Assembly: GCA_000499405.2 (NCBI GenBank)
Contig: HG738137.1
Location: forward strand, 26,905,928 to 26,969,927
Reading direction: 5' to 3'
From: Onchocerca volvulus
Taxonomy: Eukaryota; Nematoda; Chromadorea; Rhabditida; Onchocercidae
DNA: 64,000 nt
A program made the position numbers and the translations under genes. Below the pieces are notes generated by a model. The model saw nothing but the letters and a program-made list of their open reading frames with translations. It made no database searches and was not told the DNA's origin. Numbering within the stretch: position 1 is the stretch's first letter; the number at the start of each line of letters is the position of its first letter. Below are positions 11,343 through 26,846 of this stretch, piece after piece.

Positions 11343-12488
11343 TGCATTAAATCTTTTTTCAATCAGAAGCGAGGAATTTGTTCCAGTAATGAATAAAAAA
11401 TATTTTCCGTGATATCTCAATTTCCCATTTCTTGATAGTTTAAATTTGACACTTATATGGCTATATCGTAATTTCTATGTTTTTACTCAATAAGTTTTAA
11501 TCGAAAATTTGATTTTCAGTAAAATTCAGCGAATGTTCTATATCATAATAATCTAGTAATCTGTATCATTATCTCTTGCAATTATTAATATCTTGTAGAC
11601 GATGGAGGAGAAAAACTTATTCCCATGCTTTATTTTCCATAATATGCGCTGATAATTTAACAAGCTGTTTTTATTTTTGTTCTATATTTTTAAGCTATCA
11701 TGAAATTCTTGCTAATATTTTTGTTACATTAGTTGTTCATATTTTAATTCTTTTTATAACGCCTTTTATGTCATCAAATTTTTTTTTTTCTGCTATTATA
11801 TACGAAGTTTGGTTTTCAGCAGTATTTCTTGTGGAACTGTGAGAATTAAGGTCTTACAATCATTATTTTCATCAGTCATTCATTTGATATTGCTTCAGTG
11901 ATTTCTGATTCCTTGATACTTTTGTTAGTGACTCAGAATTCTAGATATTAATGAACTTTCCGTCGTTCATTTTTTTTTATAATTAATGAACTTTTTTTTT
12001 CCCTCACTTTCTTATAATTTTTATTTTATCGAATATTTGTTGGTTTCATTAACATTTTCATTCATTTCAAATGTTATATCAATTAATATATTGAAATCTG
12101 CAGTCGGACATTTATAAGAACTGAAGAATAATCAATTATCTGAATGAAGAAAAAAGGAAAAACAGTGAAGAAGAATAAAACTTTCATGAATACTTGAACA
12201 GATTAAAAATTAGGATTTGATTTTCTTTTCTTTTACTGTTGCATCTTATAGTGTCTCATTTGTGAGCATTTTTTAATTCACTTCAAGTTTATTACAAATC
12301 TATAAGAATGTACTGTTTTAAAAATATTTTTACGCTTTCATTTTCCCAATTTTTGTGACATTGATATCAATAAATTTTCTTTGAATTCTTGAACTGTCAC
12401 TGTTTCTTACTGTTCACATGAATACAAAGTTCATATTATCGTCGAGCTTGAAATCAATAGATGTTGTGTTCGCATATTTTCGTCACAG

Positions 12489-12599
12489 GTATGTATGCAT
12501 GTACTTGTGTATGTATGTTTGTGCATGTGCATGCATGTCTGCAAGTATGTGTATTTATGTGTGTGTATGTGTGTGTGTGTGTGTGTATGCATGTATGTA
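12489..12599. repeat. TG / TATG / TGCA microsatellite
   Basis: This is an imperfect alternating purine-pyrimidine tract of gtatg, gcatg and gtgt units. It includes a run of about nine consecutive TG dinucleotides near 12569-12588. Such tracts can adopt Z-DNA. The open frames crossing it are repeat artefacts. Confidence 0.9.
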
Positions 12600-15329
12600 A
12601 GTTAGACACCATTTCTGTAGCACCATTTCTGCAACAAGAAATTGGGTCAGAAATAAGTTGGGTTTGTTGATGTATGGAATGATTTATTCATCTTAACATT
12701 CAACTATGTTCACCAGAAATTTTACTCTTTGAATTATTAAAATAGCCGCAAGCAGTAAAAGTTTTTGCATTACTATTGATTTTCACATTGTGAAATGGGG
12801 CGCGTGGTGAAGTAGATGAATTGTTTTGCACTTAAATTTATGCGGTTAATAAATTTGAACTTTTGCAAATTTATCCATTGATATGATATTGTGTTTGATA
12901 TAGCGCAATGATCAGACGGATATTGCTAAATAACGATTTTCCATAAAAAAAATTCGCAATGTTATAATCAACTTTTGCGATCAATTCAACCATGGAAATT
13001 CAGAAGGTAACGTACCAATTTATTCCATTTGCTAATTAGTATATGACAAATAATCTAAGAGATTTATTTTTTTTGATCAATGGATAGAGCTATATTTTTT
13101 GGTAGAAAATATGAGAAAATGAAATGGTTTTTTTTTTTTTGCAACAGAAAAAATTCACTGAAATATGTAAACAATTTCTTCTTGTCATATCAAGAAAAAT
13201 TTTCTTTCACCACTTTTAATCATCAGTTGTTGTCTACCACCAATATTATTTCTTATTTTTCTATTCGTTTCAAATTTAATTGCATGATGCAATACGTTCA
13301 TTTAATTTCGATCATTCCATACATCTTAACACATCAGAAATTGGACGAACTAAAATATTGCTTTTCAGAATTTTTATTTCATCTTTCGAAAGGAAAAATC
13401 TATCTATTTATTATTTTCAGGCATTTTTTTGAGCAGTTATTAATGAAGACAAATGAAATGATTTGAATACTTTTAGTCGAAGTTCCCCTTTATGTGCAAT
13501 ATTATAAGAGAGAAAATTTATTTCCCTAAATTACTTCTTTAAAGAAATAAATTTCGTTTAAAAGTTTATGCTTATTTTTTTATTTCTTTCTTTATTTTTT
13601 TTAATATTAATTTAATAAAAAGAATTATTCTTTTATTATCTAATGGAAAGAAGTTTTCTTGAAATTTTTTTATATACTCGCAAAAGTTCTGATAACCTAA
13701 ATATGTGATAAATGTATTTCAATGAGAGCAAAAAAAGTTGTGCTCAAAATCAAAAAGAATTGTAAAAAAAAAAAAAAAGTACTTTACCACATTGTTATCA
13801 CTAGCAGATAATCTTTACTTGCACTACGTTTTTTTTATAACAGAAAAGCTCGTAGTAAACTTCAGCTCTTTAACTAACATTTTCAATTTCTTAGCTCTTC
13901 AACAATGGATTATATGTAGCATTACAGAAAAATCTGCATTTTATAGAAATACTTAAATTGGAAAATCTTTGATTTCAACTAAATCTTTTTTTTTCGAGAA
14001 TTTGGTTTTTTTCTTTTAATTTCAAACATTGATATGTTTTAAATCAGCAATGCTTTTTTTGAGGGTGCAATCGATGTTATGATATTTCATACTTCAGATA
14101 ATTATAGTAACAATCAGAACGGCTCATTCCGATGAAATAATTGACTGTTCTGTCTTGTTCCTCTTTTTAAACTTCAACTAATCTGCCAATATAATCTTTT
14201 TAAAAAAAAAAAAACTTTTCATTTTATTAGATTTCTATTTATTTTTTTTTCTCTGTATTCTTCAAAGCCTCAATTTCATTGGTTGTTTTATTCTACTGTA
14301 GCAAAATTTAATTAGTTTTCTGAAATATTAAAGCTTGATAGATAGATAAAGAGGAAAAAAGAGTAGATATTGATTAAGTAGTAATTAAATATGCTATAAT
14401 TAAATATTAAATAAACTCAAATTATACGCCAGAACTTGTCCTTTCGAAAATAATTTCAACAAATTAATTTCGCTGAGTGCATGTTACTGATCAAGTTTTT
14501 ATCTTAAATTGCCTTTCTGTTCGAAAATTTCCTATCAACCCAGATTTATTCATTCATGAATAATTCATTATGTGGTTAGCAATCTAATCAGTATTTTTGG
14601 AATATGGTTTGTTTTAAAATTCCATTTTTTTTTTTTTTTTTTAAATAATTTCAACTCCAATTTTTTCTTTTTTTTTTTTTTTTTTTACAACTTTTCTATT
14701 AAGTAATTCAATACTTTAGCAAAAAACATTTTCTAGTGTGGATAATATTCAGCTTATTATTCGCTTATGATTTTGTTTATCATTCACATATCCTAATCAA
14801 TCACTGATGCTATTATCAATTATCGAATGCTGAGCACAGTGCTATAAAAATTGTCGAGCAACGTTATTAAAATCATCTATATGATAATATGTCTAACTTT
14901 TTGAAATTGATTTAAAATTAAATTTTTAATCTTAAAACATATATGCTACAAATACTTTTTAGTTACTAGTTCTCTGGATCGAAGCAATTTTTGTGCATTA
15001 GATGATCAAAGAACAAATTTGATCCAAAAGATGTAAACAAGCCTCGTAATTTTAATAATGCCAAAAGATATTACTTCTTGCTAAGTATTAGTACTAATAA
15101 TTTTAATGGATTGATATTTTTAGTGCTACTAGTAAACTACTTTTTATAATATTAGCAAATTAATTAGAATGATATTAATACTTCTAAATTGCTTTTATGT
15201 TAATAGGATAGGAATTTATTGCATGAGTTATGTTGGTTAACTAGTGAAAATAATATTTATAAAATTGATGATTTTTATCCTGCCTCCTTTCATTTTCCTT
15301 TCATTACGAATTCATTGCCATAGAGACAA

Positions 15330-15960
15330 CGACTCAACTATTGGGGAATTTTTCTGATTGATTTGTGATTTGGACTGGAATTCTTCTTAATGTGGTGACT
15401 CTAAAGAGTTTTCTGCTGAATTGTCGCTCGTATCGATCAAGGTTGTCAAAATTCTTTGATGTTGAAATGTTGATGAGATTGTTGTGAATAATCGAGTAGT
15501 CGATTTGATGCAGAAAGTTGCAGAAAATTATCCCTCTCGAAAATTGAACTAAAGATGTAAGTCCAAAGAATGATCTTCTCCAGAATCCGAACATCAAGAA
15601 ATCGACAACCTTGATCAACCTTTATAACCTTTTGTGGTTTCTTCTTCCTGATCTACCATTTGTTGCCACATGATTGGTCAACTTCACTTGTTACCCTGTG
15701 AATCGGAGTATTTTGGTGGTAAAAATGTTTGTCGTTTTGATGGGAGACATGTTTATCCTTTGTTAACAAACATATTCTCCCATTTTGATGGTAAAAATGT
15801 TTCTCATTTTGGTGGTTTATTTGAAATTATGGTCAGGCTTCGTGACCTCGAATTTGGGAAATTAAACCATCTTTCAAAATTTCCCAACGTTAGCTATATT
15901 CAGAACAATGTATTTTATTAAAGTCAGCATGAATGAGTTTAGAGATATATCTTTCGTCTC
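15330..15960. other. Hairpin-dense, less AT-rich segment upstream of SLC10 gene
   Basis: Several inverted repeats follow one another: gatcaaggttgtc (about 15437) pairs with gacaaccttgatc (about 15605), ttttctgc with gcagaaaa, atgggaga with tctcccat, ggtca with tgacc, and gggaaatt with aatttccc. A direct repeat built on ttttgRtggtaaaaatgttt occurs near 15712 and near 15783. Base composition is visibly less AT-rich than the flanks. I see no reverse transcriptase, transposase or clear terminal repeats, so a solo LTR, a non-autonomous element or a structured transcript are all possible. The 94-codon minus-strand open frame here (15334-15618) has no recognisable domain. Confidence 0.5.
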
Positions 15961-16022
15961 GTTTGAGTAATTAAAAATCACTTTTTGTTTAGAACTATAT
16001 TTATATATATTGTTAGGAGGAG

Positions 16023-19000
16023 ATGGTTTCCCATAAATGTCCATTTCTTTTCTTGATACGACTGATCCTGAATGTGATGGTATCAGTGGCTAACTCCGGA
16101 ATGCAATCAATTGCTCGAGTTCGATTTGATCCTCCCTATATTCATGATCTCTTAGCCGGTACCAATAAAACCGTCAAAGTAACTTTTGATGTGGACACGA
16201 ATCATCAGGAATTTGGAAAATTACCGCCCGAAAAACCATTTGCAGTTATTTTAAAGTTAGGAGTTTTTCACTGAACAATTATGTTTTAATATTTCATTTT
16301 TCTTACTAAATTTTAGTTCATAACTGCAGATTCGTAAGAGAAATCATACATCGAATGAAGAATAGACTTTTTATACCAGCCTATAATATTTTGAGTGCTT
16401 ATAGATCATTTGATGAAGACATTGCGACAGCAGTGAAAGATCGAAATCAACTTGAACTGGGCCAATATTCATCGAAGAGAAACGATTCTGAAACATACGA
16501 AGTTCTTACAAAATTATTGCTTTATGCTTCTTTCAAGAGATTTTTCTCTTCAAATTCTTTGGTGTCTTCGGGGTGAGCAATTTGTTGTAATTTTGCAGGT
16601 AAATATCACACTTACTGGACATTTTCTTGGGAAAACAGCCGTAAAAGTGCGTTTATTGAATACGAATGAAACTGTGGATAATGATCGATTTTTATATGAA
16701 ATAGACAGAGTAAGTAAATATGATTTCTATAAGTTATTTTATTACATTTCAGAACTTTTAATATGATAAGAAATTCTTTATTGCAGAATGAAAATGTTTT
16801 TGACCAAAATAATACGCTAGATGTTTGGGTTATTCAAGATAGCAAGCGACTTGAAAATCGATTATTTCTATCTACACTGGTTATTCTGATTATCATCGCT
16901 AATATATTGATGGGATGCGAGGTAAATGCCTTCATAATATTTTTCCCGAATTTCAAATTTAGAAATTTCGAAATATAACTGGAAAGTTTTCAATCCAAAA
17001 GAGAAATCAAAATTGGGTCGACTAGAATTTGAAATAAGAATCAGCATGTTTGCTTTTTCACAGCAATAAATGGAAAGTATGAACAAATTCAGTTATCAAT
17101 CTAATGCAAACCAGTTATAAACCAGTTATTTGTTATAAGAGATTATCATTGTAATTTACAAATTATTATTCTAGCTTGATATGCGTATTATGCTGGAAGT
17201 GATTAAAGAACCTGTAGCACCGATAATTGGATTTTGCACACAATTTATTGCAATGCCCTTGGTACGTCATTTTCTTGTTGATTAAACTGTTTTAATTTTG
17301 CCGCTAACTGATGATTTCAAAAGAGCTGAAACACAAATGTAATGTCTGTAATTTAGGGAAAATATTAAATGATTTATCTGTAATAAACTGCTTTTCTCGA
17401 ACAATACTAAGATATGTTATTCTTATCTCGAGCAAAACACTATTTAGGTTTTTAAACTCTTTGAACTGTATGTTTTATATTGCTCTCTTTAATTAATCGG
17501 AACTTTCAAGATCATGCCTTGTCAGATTGAAACAAAATTTCAATTTCCATTTAGCTTGCTTGGGGTATCGCAAATGTTATATTCACAGCTAATGGTTTGC
17601 ATTCTTTTGCACTTGGTTTATTTGTTACTGGTTGCGTACCTGGTGGAGGTGCCAGTAATTACTGGACTATTTTATTGCATGGTAATTTACCGGTGTCTAT
17701 AACAATGACATTTTGTAGCACAGTTGCATCTTTAGGTAAATTATTCTTTATTTCTAAATAACTAAAAATTCAGGCAAAAAAAAAAGAAAAAAAAAGACTT
17801 TCTCATTTTTGATATTTATTGTGAAATCAGTTTTACCATTACTCAAGTAGTTAGTTATTTGATCATCCTCATCGGTATCTTCCATAAACTCATTTTTCAT
17901 TCTGTGGCACTGTTTCAGCCACTATATATTATTAACCAGATTTTAACCTAAATTTTCGCAAAAATAAAACTTTTTCTGAATATCGGGATGGCACAGTAAA
18001 ATATTTGTGAAGCTAGTTTATCATAATATTACAGTGATGATACCATTGTGGATGTGGCTTTTGGGTTTCCGCTTTCTTGATACTTTCTATCCTGAAGCAG
18101 TTATTAAGGTTCCGTACATCAAAATTGTCGTTTCTTTGGTTACACTGATAGTACCATTGATTTTCGGTATTACGATTTCATATTTCAAACCAGCTTTACA
18201 ATTCCAGGCTCGAAAGGTTTGTTTTTTAAAAAACTAAAGAAATCGAGTTTTATCAACTTATTCTCTTTTACAGTAAATCTATTCTTCAAAGATAGTGCGT
18301 TCATTTGTAGATAATGCGTCCATTTATTATATTCGTTTTGCTTTTTTTGATTGGTTTTGGAGCATTAGCCAATATATATATGATTCGTTTGCTTACATGG
18401 AGAACTGTTTTCGGGTATCATTTTGTTCCTTTTTTTTTTTTTTTTTTCATCACATTTCAATTCCTCAATATTTCAGCTTTCTTTGCAGTGTAAAATTTCA
18501 GAAGTTTATTGCTTCCTTGGTGTGGTTTCGCAATTGGTTGCTTCACATCAGTTATTCTTCGGCAACCGCCAGCCAATGTCACTTCCATAGCAATTGAAAC
18601 TGGTATTCAGAATACAGGCTTAGCTATCATGCTTCTAAAGGTAGTATTTACCAGTTAGTTACTGGAAGATTTGTTTCTTTTTTTTTAAGTTTTCTAGATG
18701 TATGTAAAATGATGATTATAAAATGAAAAAAATTGTATTCTTTTTGAAAAATCATTTTATTGCTCGAAGGTATTAATAATCGAAATTTGATCAGTAATTG
18801 AATGGAATTGGAAAATACATATTTCGTCTTTGAAAGAAAATTATGATTATATTTTTCTCTATTTAATGAATTTTGTGGTTTGAATTCATAATTTACTAAA
18901 TAATGAAAAATTTATTAACTAAAAAAACTCGATTAATGATCCATAGATTAATTTATTTTATAAAATTGTCTTATTGACTTTGTTATTCTTTTCTTTGTAT

Positions 19001-19308
19001 CTGAAGCTTTTATCGAATAGTTTCAGTTTTCATTTCCTGATCCAGATGCTGATATTAGCGCACTGATTCCTGTTATTTGCGCAACTATGACTCCAGTCCC
19101 ACTTCTCTTTATTGCTATGATACATTGGATATGGGGAAAGCTAGAAGGGAGAAGAGAAAGTGAAGAAAGTAATAATCTCAAAGAAACAGCAGTCAAGATT
19201 GATCCAATAACTGATAGCTGTAAAAATGGAATTACTGCTATTAGATATAAATCCACTTCAAACGACGACCGTTTGTTAATGAATATCAATGAAAAACGAA
19301 ATATCTAA
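16023..19308 (+). CDS. SLC10-family sodium-coupled transporter with extracellular N-terminal domain
   Basis: Ten exons: 16023-16255, 16405-16501, 16599-16709, 16787-16921, 17175-17261, 17555-17735, 18035-18216, 18311-18414, 18502-18640 and 19027-19308. They encode 516 residues. Residues 1-~25 look like a signal peptide. Residues ~26-165 form an extracellular domain with NKT and NIT glycosylation sites, as in the SLC10A3/A5 (P3-like) group. Eight to ten membrane segments follow. The motif GCVPGGGASN (residues ~247-256) matches the SLC10 GCCPGG signature, and IAIETGIQNTGLA (~406-418) matches the family motif containing the Na+-site glutamate. The cytoplasmic tail is Ser/Asn/Glu-rich. Substrate cannot be told from sequence; family members carry bile acids, steroid sulfates or nothing known. 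The exon 2 donor (GTTCTT) is weak and that junction is the least certain. The start lies 6 nt after an acceptor-like gttag. Confidence 0.88.
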
Positions 19309-20778
19309 CAAGAAATCTCTCGTTCTTAACGTTTGTTTATAGTGTGACACTTCAGTTTTGCCATAGGCTTGTTTTTTTTTTTTTTTTTTGCAAATTATTG
19401 CAACTTACAAGACTCTTCCTATAAGCGAAATTATTTCTGAAAATTTTAAAACACTTAAATATACAAATTAATATCTTTTCGGCATGGGAAATATATACTA
19501 TTTTGAAGATAACTATTGATCAGTTTTATTTTACATACATTACTTCAAAGTATTATCAAGGACTTTTTTTACGATTCTGATATTAAGTTGCATCGACTCT
19601 GAAGCAAGGACTGATATATGATTTCCTAAGCATTTATTTTATCATTATATATTCCTTTGCGGCTGTTATATTATATCATACTTATTGTATATGCCATTAA
19701 TCTTATTTTCCAAAAACATAATCATAACATATTTCGTGATCTGATATTTAATGTATTTCTTCCAATTATTTCATCTTTTCTATTTTGATTTATTTCATCT
19801 TTCTTGTTCTTTCATGTTAATATAACGTGCAGTTTTTGAGAGCAATATTTCCGAATTTTTAAAGAATTGCACTAATTCAATACAATCATAAACTACACAT
19901 TTTTTGTTCTGTGTAGTTTAATTGCTAGTAATAGTTTAATCTAAGATCATTCCATTGATTCGTATCAAAAAAAAAGACGAAATTAGCTTTGAGTTAGTAT
20001 AAATTTTGAATTTCTATTACCAAGACTCGGAATTTATTGAGAAATTCGGAAATTAATTTCATTGTTCAATAATTTCAGTTTTTTTAGATTTGATTTCTTG
20101 TTGAAATAATGCGTTGCTTATTGAACTTTTCAGTGCTGTGGTTGTGATAATACGGTTACGTGATAGACTTAAATCTTTCTTTAATGGTAAATTGGTCCTT
20201 GCTCACAGCGTTTTATTAATGTTATATTTAAATGAATTAATGCTTGATGTATCACACTATGACAACAAGATGAACTGGTCATCGTTTTGAAATTTAATAA
20301 ATAAAATGAAGATGAAATCAAAAATGAGAGTAAACGCAAGTTAATCTATATTTCTAATCCCCAGCTATTACTCCACAAAATCCACTATCACTCGAGTGGG
20401 CTGGAATCATCACCATTCATAATTTCGTATCGCGGGATACTAATTTCATCGTAGGCCATCAATTGTAGTACATCACTTTTATGAATTGGTTTGGAGTGGA
20501 ATGAAATTTTCAAGGGTATCGAACTGCGCGTTAAATGAATTTCTGGGTGTTACATGAGGATTAGGCTAATGTTATTCTTGTTTAGCGAAATATCATACGA
20601 ATGTACATGTATTTGAAAAAAATGATGCGTTTAAAATTTTCATTTCAATTTAGAAAGTTTTCGAAAATTCTTAATTTTTCCATGACTGGATATAATGTAA
20701 GGTGTGCCGATTCCCATCTAATGCTTATTTTTGCTTTAATTACTCAGGTTAATTTAAACATTAAATCCTTTGTTTTAG
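19309..20778. other. Intergenic, SLC10 to RUVBL1
   Basis: No gene is seen in about 1.5 kb. The final 430 bp (from about 20340) contain a less AT-rich patch with ctcgagtgg and cgcgggata that could be RUVBL1 promoter sequence. This is only a guess from position and composition. The last bases are a polypyrimidine tract, ttgttttag, directly abutting the RUVBL1 ATG. Confidence 0.5.
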
Positions 20779-24276
<3,498 letters not shown>

Positions 24277-25203
24277 ATAATAAAGTTTTGCTATTTCCGA
24301 AAAAACTTTGAATTGTTACATGTTAATTAATGCAATTTTCTAATATTTATCCTTCAGGTGTGCTTCGTTAGCAGGTTTCGTTTTTTGTAATTTTCTTTGA
24401 TTTTTTGAATTTTGGTTCAAGTTTTGTTGTGTTATAGTTTATTTGGAGAATCACTTTTGTCAAGAATGAGAATGTAGTCTCTTTTTCAGAATTTAATCGT
24501 GAATATTCTTGATTTGTCTTTTTTAAAAGCTTGATCATGTAGGAGAAGATATGATTATAGCGGAAATGAAGAATGGAGCGTTTTTGCTCTTAATTGCATT
24601 AGGAATAGCATTTCATTATGATTTTGACGATTTGATAACTTTGGAAAATATTTAACACTCAATTATTTACCGTTTAATGTGAAATATTTTATTTGCTAAA
24701 TTTTTTGCAAAACTGATTTTTTGATCTCCATTCTCGTTATATCTTGTTCGATATTGTTAATGAAATAAAATTCAAATCAAATCCAGCAATAATTAGTCGT
24801 TTCTTGATCGTAGTATTTAAAATTTTTAATTGACTTGTAATACATATTTTTTTTTTTTTCAAAGCAATGATTATGGGATATTGTTTTATATTCCCGAATT
24901 ATATTATTTTCAGGTTATTTAGCGTTCTACTATTTTCCTGAAAGTTTTTAGTGCTTTTTTATAGCTTTATGCCATTTATGCCACTTTTTTTTTTTTTTAA
25001 ATGCCATTTGAATTCAGATTTCTTCATATGATAATTTTTTACCTCTTCAAATTACTGTTATTTATTATTACCTTACCAGCTTTACTTGCAAATTGCATTA
25101 TATTGTATCTGCTTGCAGAGTTAAGGAAACGAAATTTGATTTGATTAATCAAATTAAATAATTCTCATTAACTGATATTTGAGGAGGGAAAGGAAGCAGG
25201 AAG
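24277..25203. other. Intergenic, RUVBL1 to TOMM22
   Basis: About 0.9 kb with an AATAAA at its start (24279), T-rich tracts and no open frame of interest. The stretch just before TOMM22 is unusually purine-rich (gaggagggaaaggaagcagg). Confidence 0.6.
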
Positions 25204-26102
25204 ATGGCAGTTAGTAAAATTGGTGGTGATGAGTGGGATCAGATTCCGGATGATGAGTTGGAAGAAACGATTGCTGAAAGGCTTTGGGGTCTTCGTGAGA
25301 TGTTTCCCGATGTATTCAGGTGTAAATTAGAATCATCTGTTGATTGGTCGGTGTGGGCTGCGAAACATACGGTAGTTCTTTATATACTTTTTATCTTTAT
25401 ATGACATATTTATGATGTATTCATTGTAGATAAGTTATATAATATGTGCACGAAATACTTTTGATATTCTCAGAAAATATAATATATTGCATTTATATCT
25501 CACATATACATATATAATGGGAAGTTACATCGTGCAGATTCTCAGTTTTTCGCCAGATACCAGGATTTTTTTTTTAATTTCAGTTTTCATTTATGAAATC
25601 TGCACTTTGGATTGTATCATCATCGATGATGATTTTAGTCTTACCATATGTAATCGAAAAAGAAAGATCGGAATACGAAAAAAGTCAGGTTCGTTTCTCA
25701 GAAATACCACATGATTCCTCATGTCATTGGGGTTGTAATATAAGTTGTTTTATTATGTGTTATTTCGATGAATTAATTAAATGTCATTTTTTTTCCATGA
25801 TAAATAGCATAATTTATTAATTTTTTATCAATAAAGGGAATTAAAAGTGGATCATTTTACATTTTTATTCAAGACAATAGATTTAAGGGAGTAGCTTGTT
25901 GAATTGCTCATGCTTACATAAGTTTACGTTAACTCACTTCACTATCAGTCTATCATTAAATTAATACAATTAATTTATTCTACCATTGTTTTTATTTGCT
26001 ACTTGGCAGTCTTGATTCCAATGATTGGTTTGCTTGCAGGTAGCTCAGCAGAGGCAAATGTTGCTTGGTCCAAGTGCTGCTGTAAGCGCAGTAAAACAGT
26101 AG
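25204..26102 (+). CDS. TOMM22: Mitochondrial import receptor subunit Tom22
   Basis: Three exons: 25204-25371, 25584-25688 and 26040-26102, encoding 111 residues. The N-terminal cytosolic part is acidic (PDDELEETIAERLWGLREMF), matching the human motif ELDETLSERLWGLTEMFPE. Residues ~61-80 (KSALWIVSSSMMILVLPYVI) are the single membrane segment, with the conserved SxALWI start and helix-bending Pro. The short intermembrane-space tail contains QQRQMLLGPSAA, as in human RQILLGPN. Tom22 is the central organiser and presequence receptor of the outer-membrane TOM complex. The N-terminal acidic domain is shorter than in vertebrates (human protein 142 residues). It precedes MTERF3, another mitochondrial gene, by 745 bp in the same direction, so co-transcription is conceivable. 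Confidence 0.95.
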
Positions 26103-26846
26103 TATTCTTTATAATTTTTGTTATATTAAATCTTAGTGATTTTTTTACTTATTTTTCTTGTCTTCTTCCATTTACTCTGCATTCAGCGATTTTAGAATGT
26201 GAGTTATTATCGAGAAAGTTCTTGTTTGCAAAATTTTCTTTTTCTGTTTTTGTTTAAAATATCAGGGATTTAATTTTGTGGATGACAAAATTTTTTTTTT
26301 ACTGGAATTGAGAAATAGAAAGTTGTATTTTATTGTGTTCCAAGCATTGCCATTATTGGTTAAAATTTAATGGATCTGTGATGCAATGAAGTTTGAATTT
26401 TTTCGAATTCAAACACAATTGAATTTTGGATTTTCATAGACCGGTGATTTTTCGATGTTGTCACACTTAATTGTCCTAATAAAGATGTCATCATGTCTTC
26501 AATTTTTGAATTTGTTTAACTAGACTCATAATGCATAAGAATAAAATTGAATTCAATTAAACCATTAGTCGGACGTGATTTTGTTCAGTATTTTATTAAA
26601 ATAAAATTTTTAAATTTCAATGCATGTTTTTCTTTCTTGTTATGGTGATAAACTGATGCCAGCACAAAATATTAAACTATTCTTTTGAACGAATCTGCAG
26701 ACGTATGTTCCAAATGAAATATTTACATGATATGTATAGTATATGGGTAGATAAAAAAGTGCGTATAAATTTGAACGATGTTCGCTTGGATGAATGTAAT
26801 AAGTATTTAGATGGTTTTGTTTGGAAAAATTTGATGTCTTTGGGTT
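26103..26846. other. Intergenic, TOMM22 to MTERF3
   Basis: 745 bp, AT-rich, with no gene seen. The spacing is compatible with the loose intercistronic distances reported for filarial operons, but I see no U-rich element that I could identify with confidence. Confidence 0.5.

Larger units (their letters stand above)
11343..16022. other. Long intergenic region between Pmp3-like gene and SLC10 gene
   Basis: About 4.7 kb with no recognised gene. It contains a TG/TATG microsatellite (12489-12599), many homopolymer runs and low-complexity open frames rich in Phe, Ile and Lys that I reject as coding. A hairpin-dense segment at 15.33-15.96 kb is listed separately. The last ~60 bp before the SLC10 start include an acceptor-like tgttag. 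Confidence 0.6.

Noticed and set aside
12418..12670. Frames through the TG/TATG tract
   Set aside because: They are translations of a microsatellite (repeated Cys-Val-Cys and Met-Tyr-Val units).
13080..13466. 128-codon plus-strand frame
   Set aside because: Composition is Phe/Ile/Lys/Asn-rich with homopolymer runs, as in noncoding AT-rich DNA, and it has no homology I recognise.
15334..15618. 94-codon minus-strand frame in the hairpin-dense segment, considered as a transposon protein
   Set aside because: No transposase or reverse-transcriptase motif is visible; the sequence is dominated by inverted repeats.
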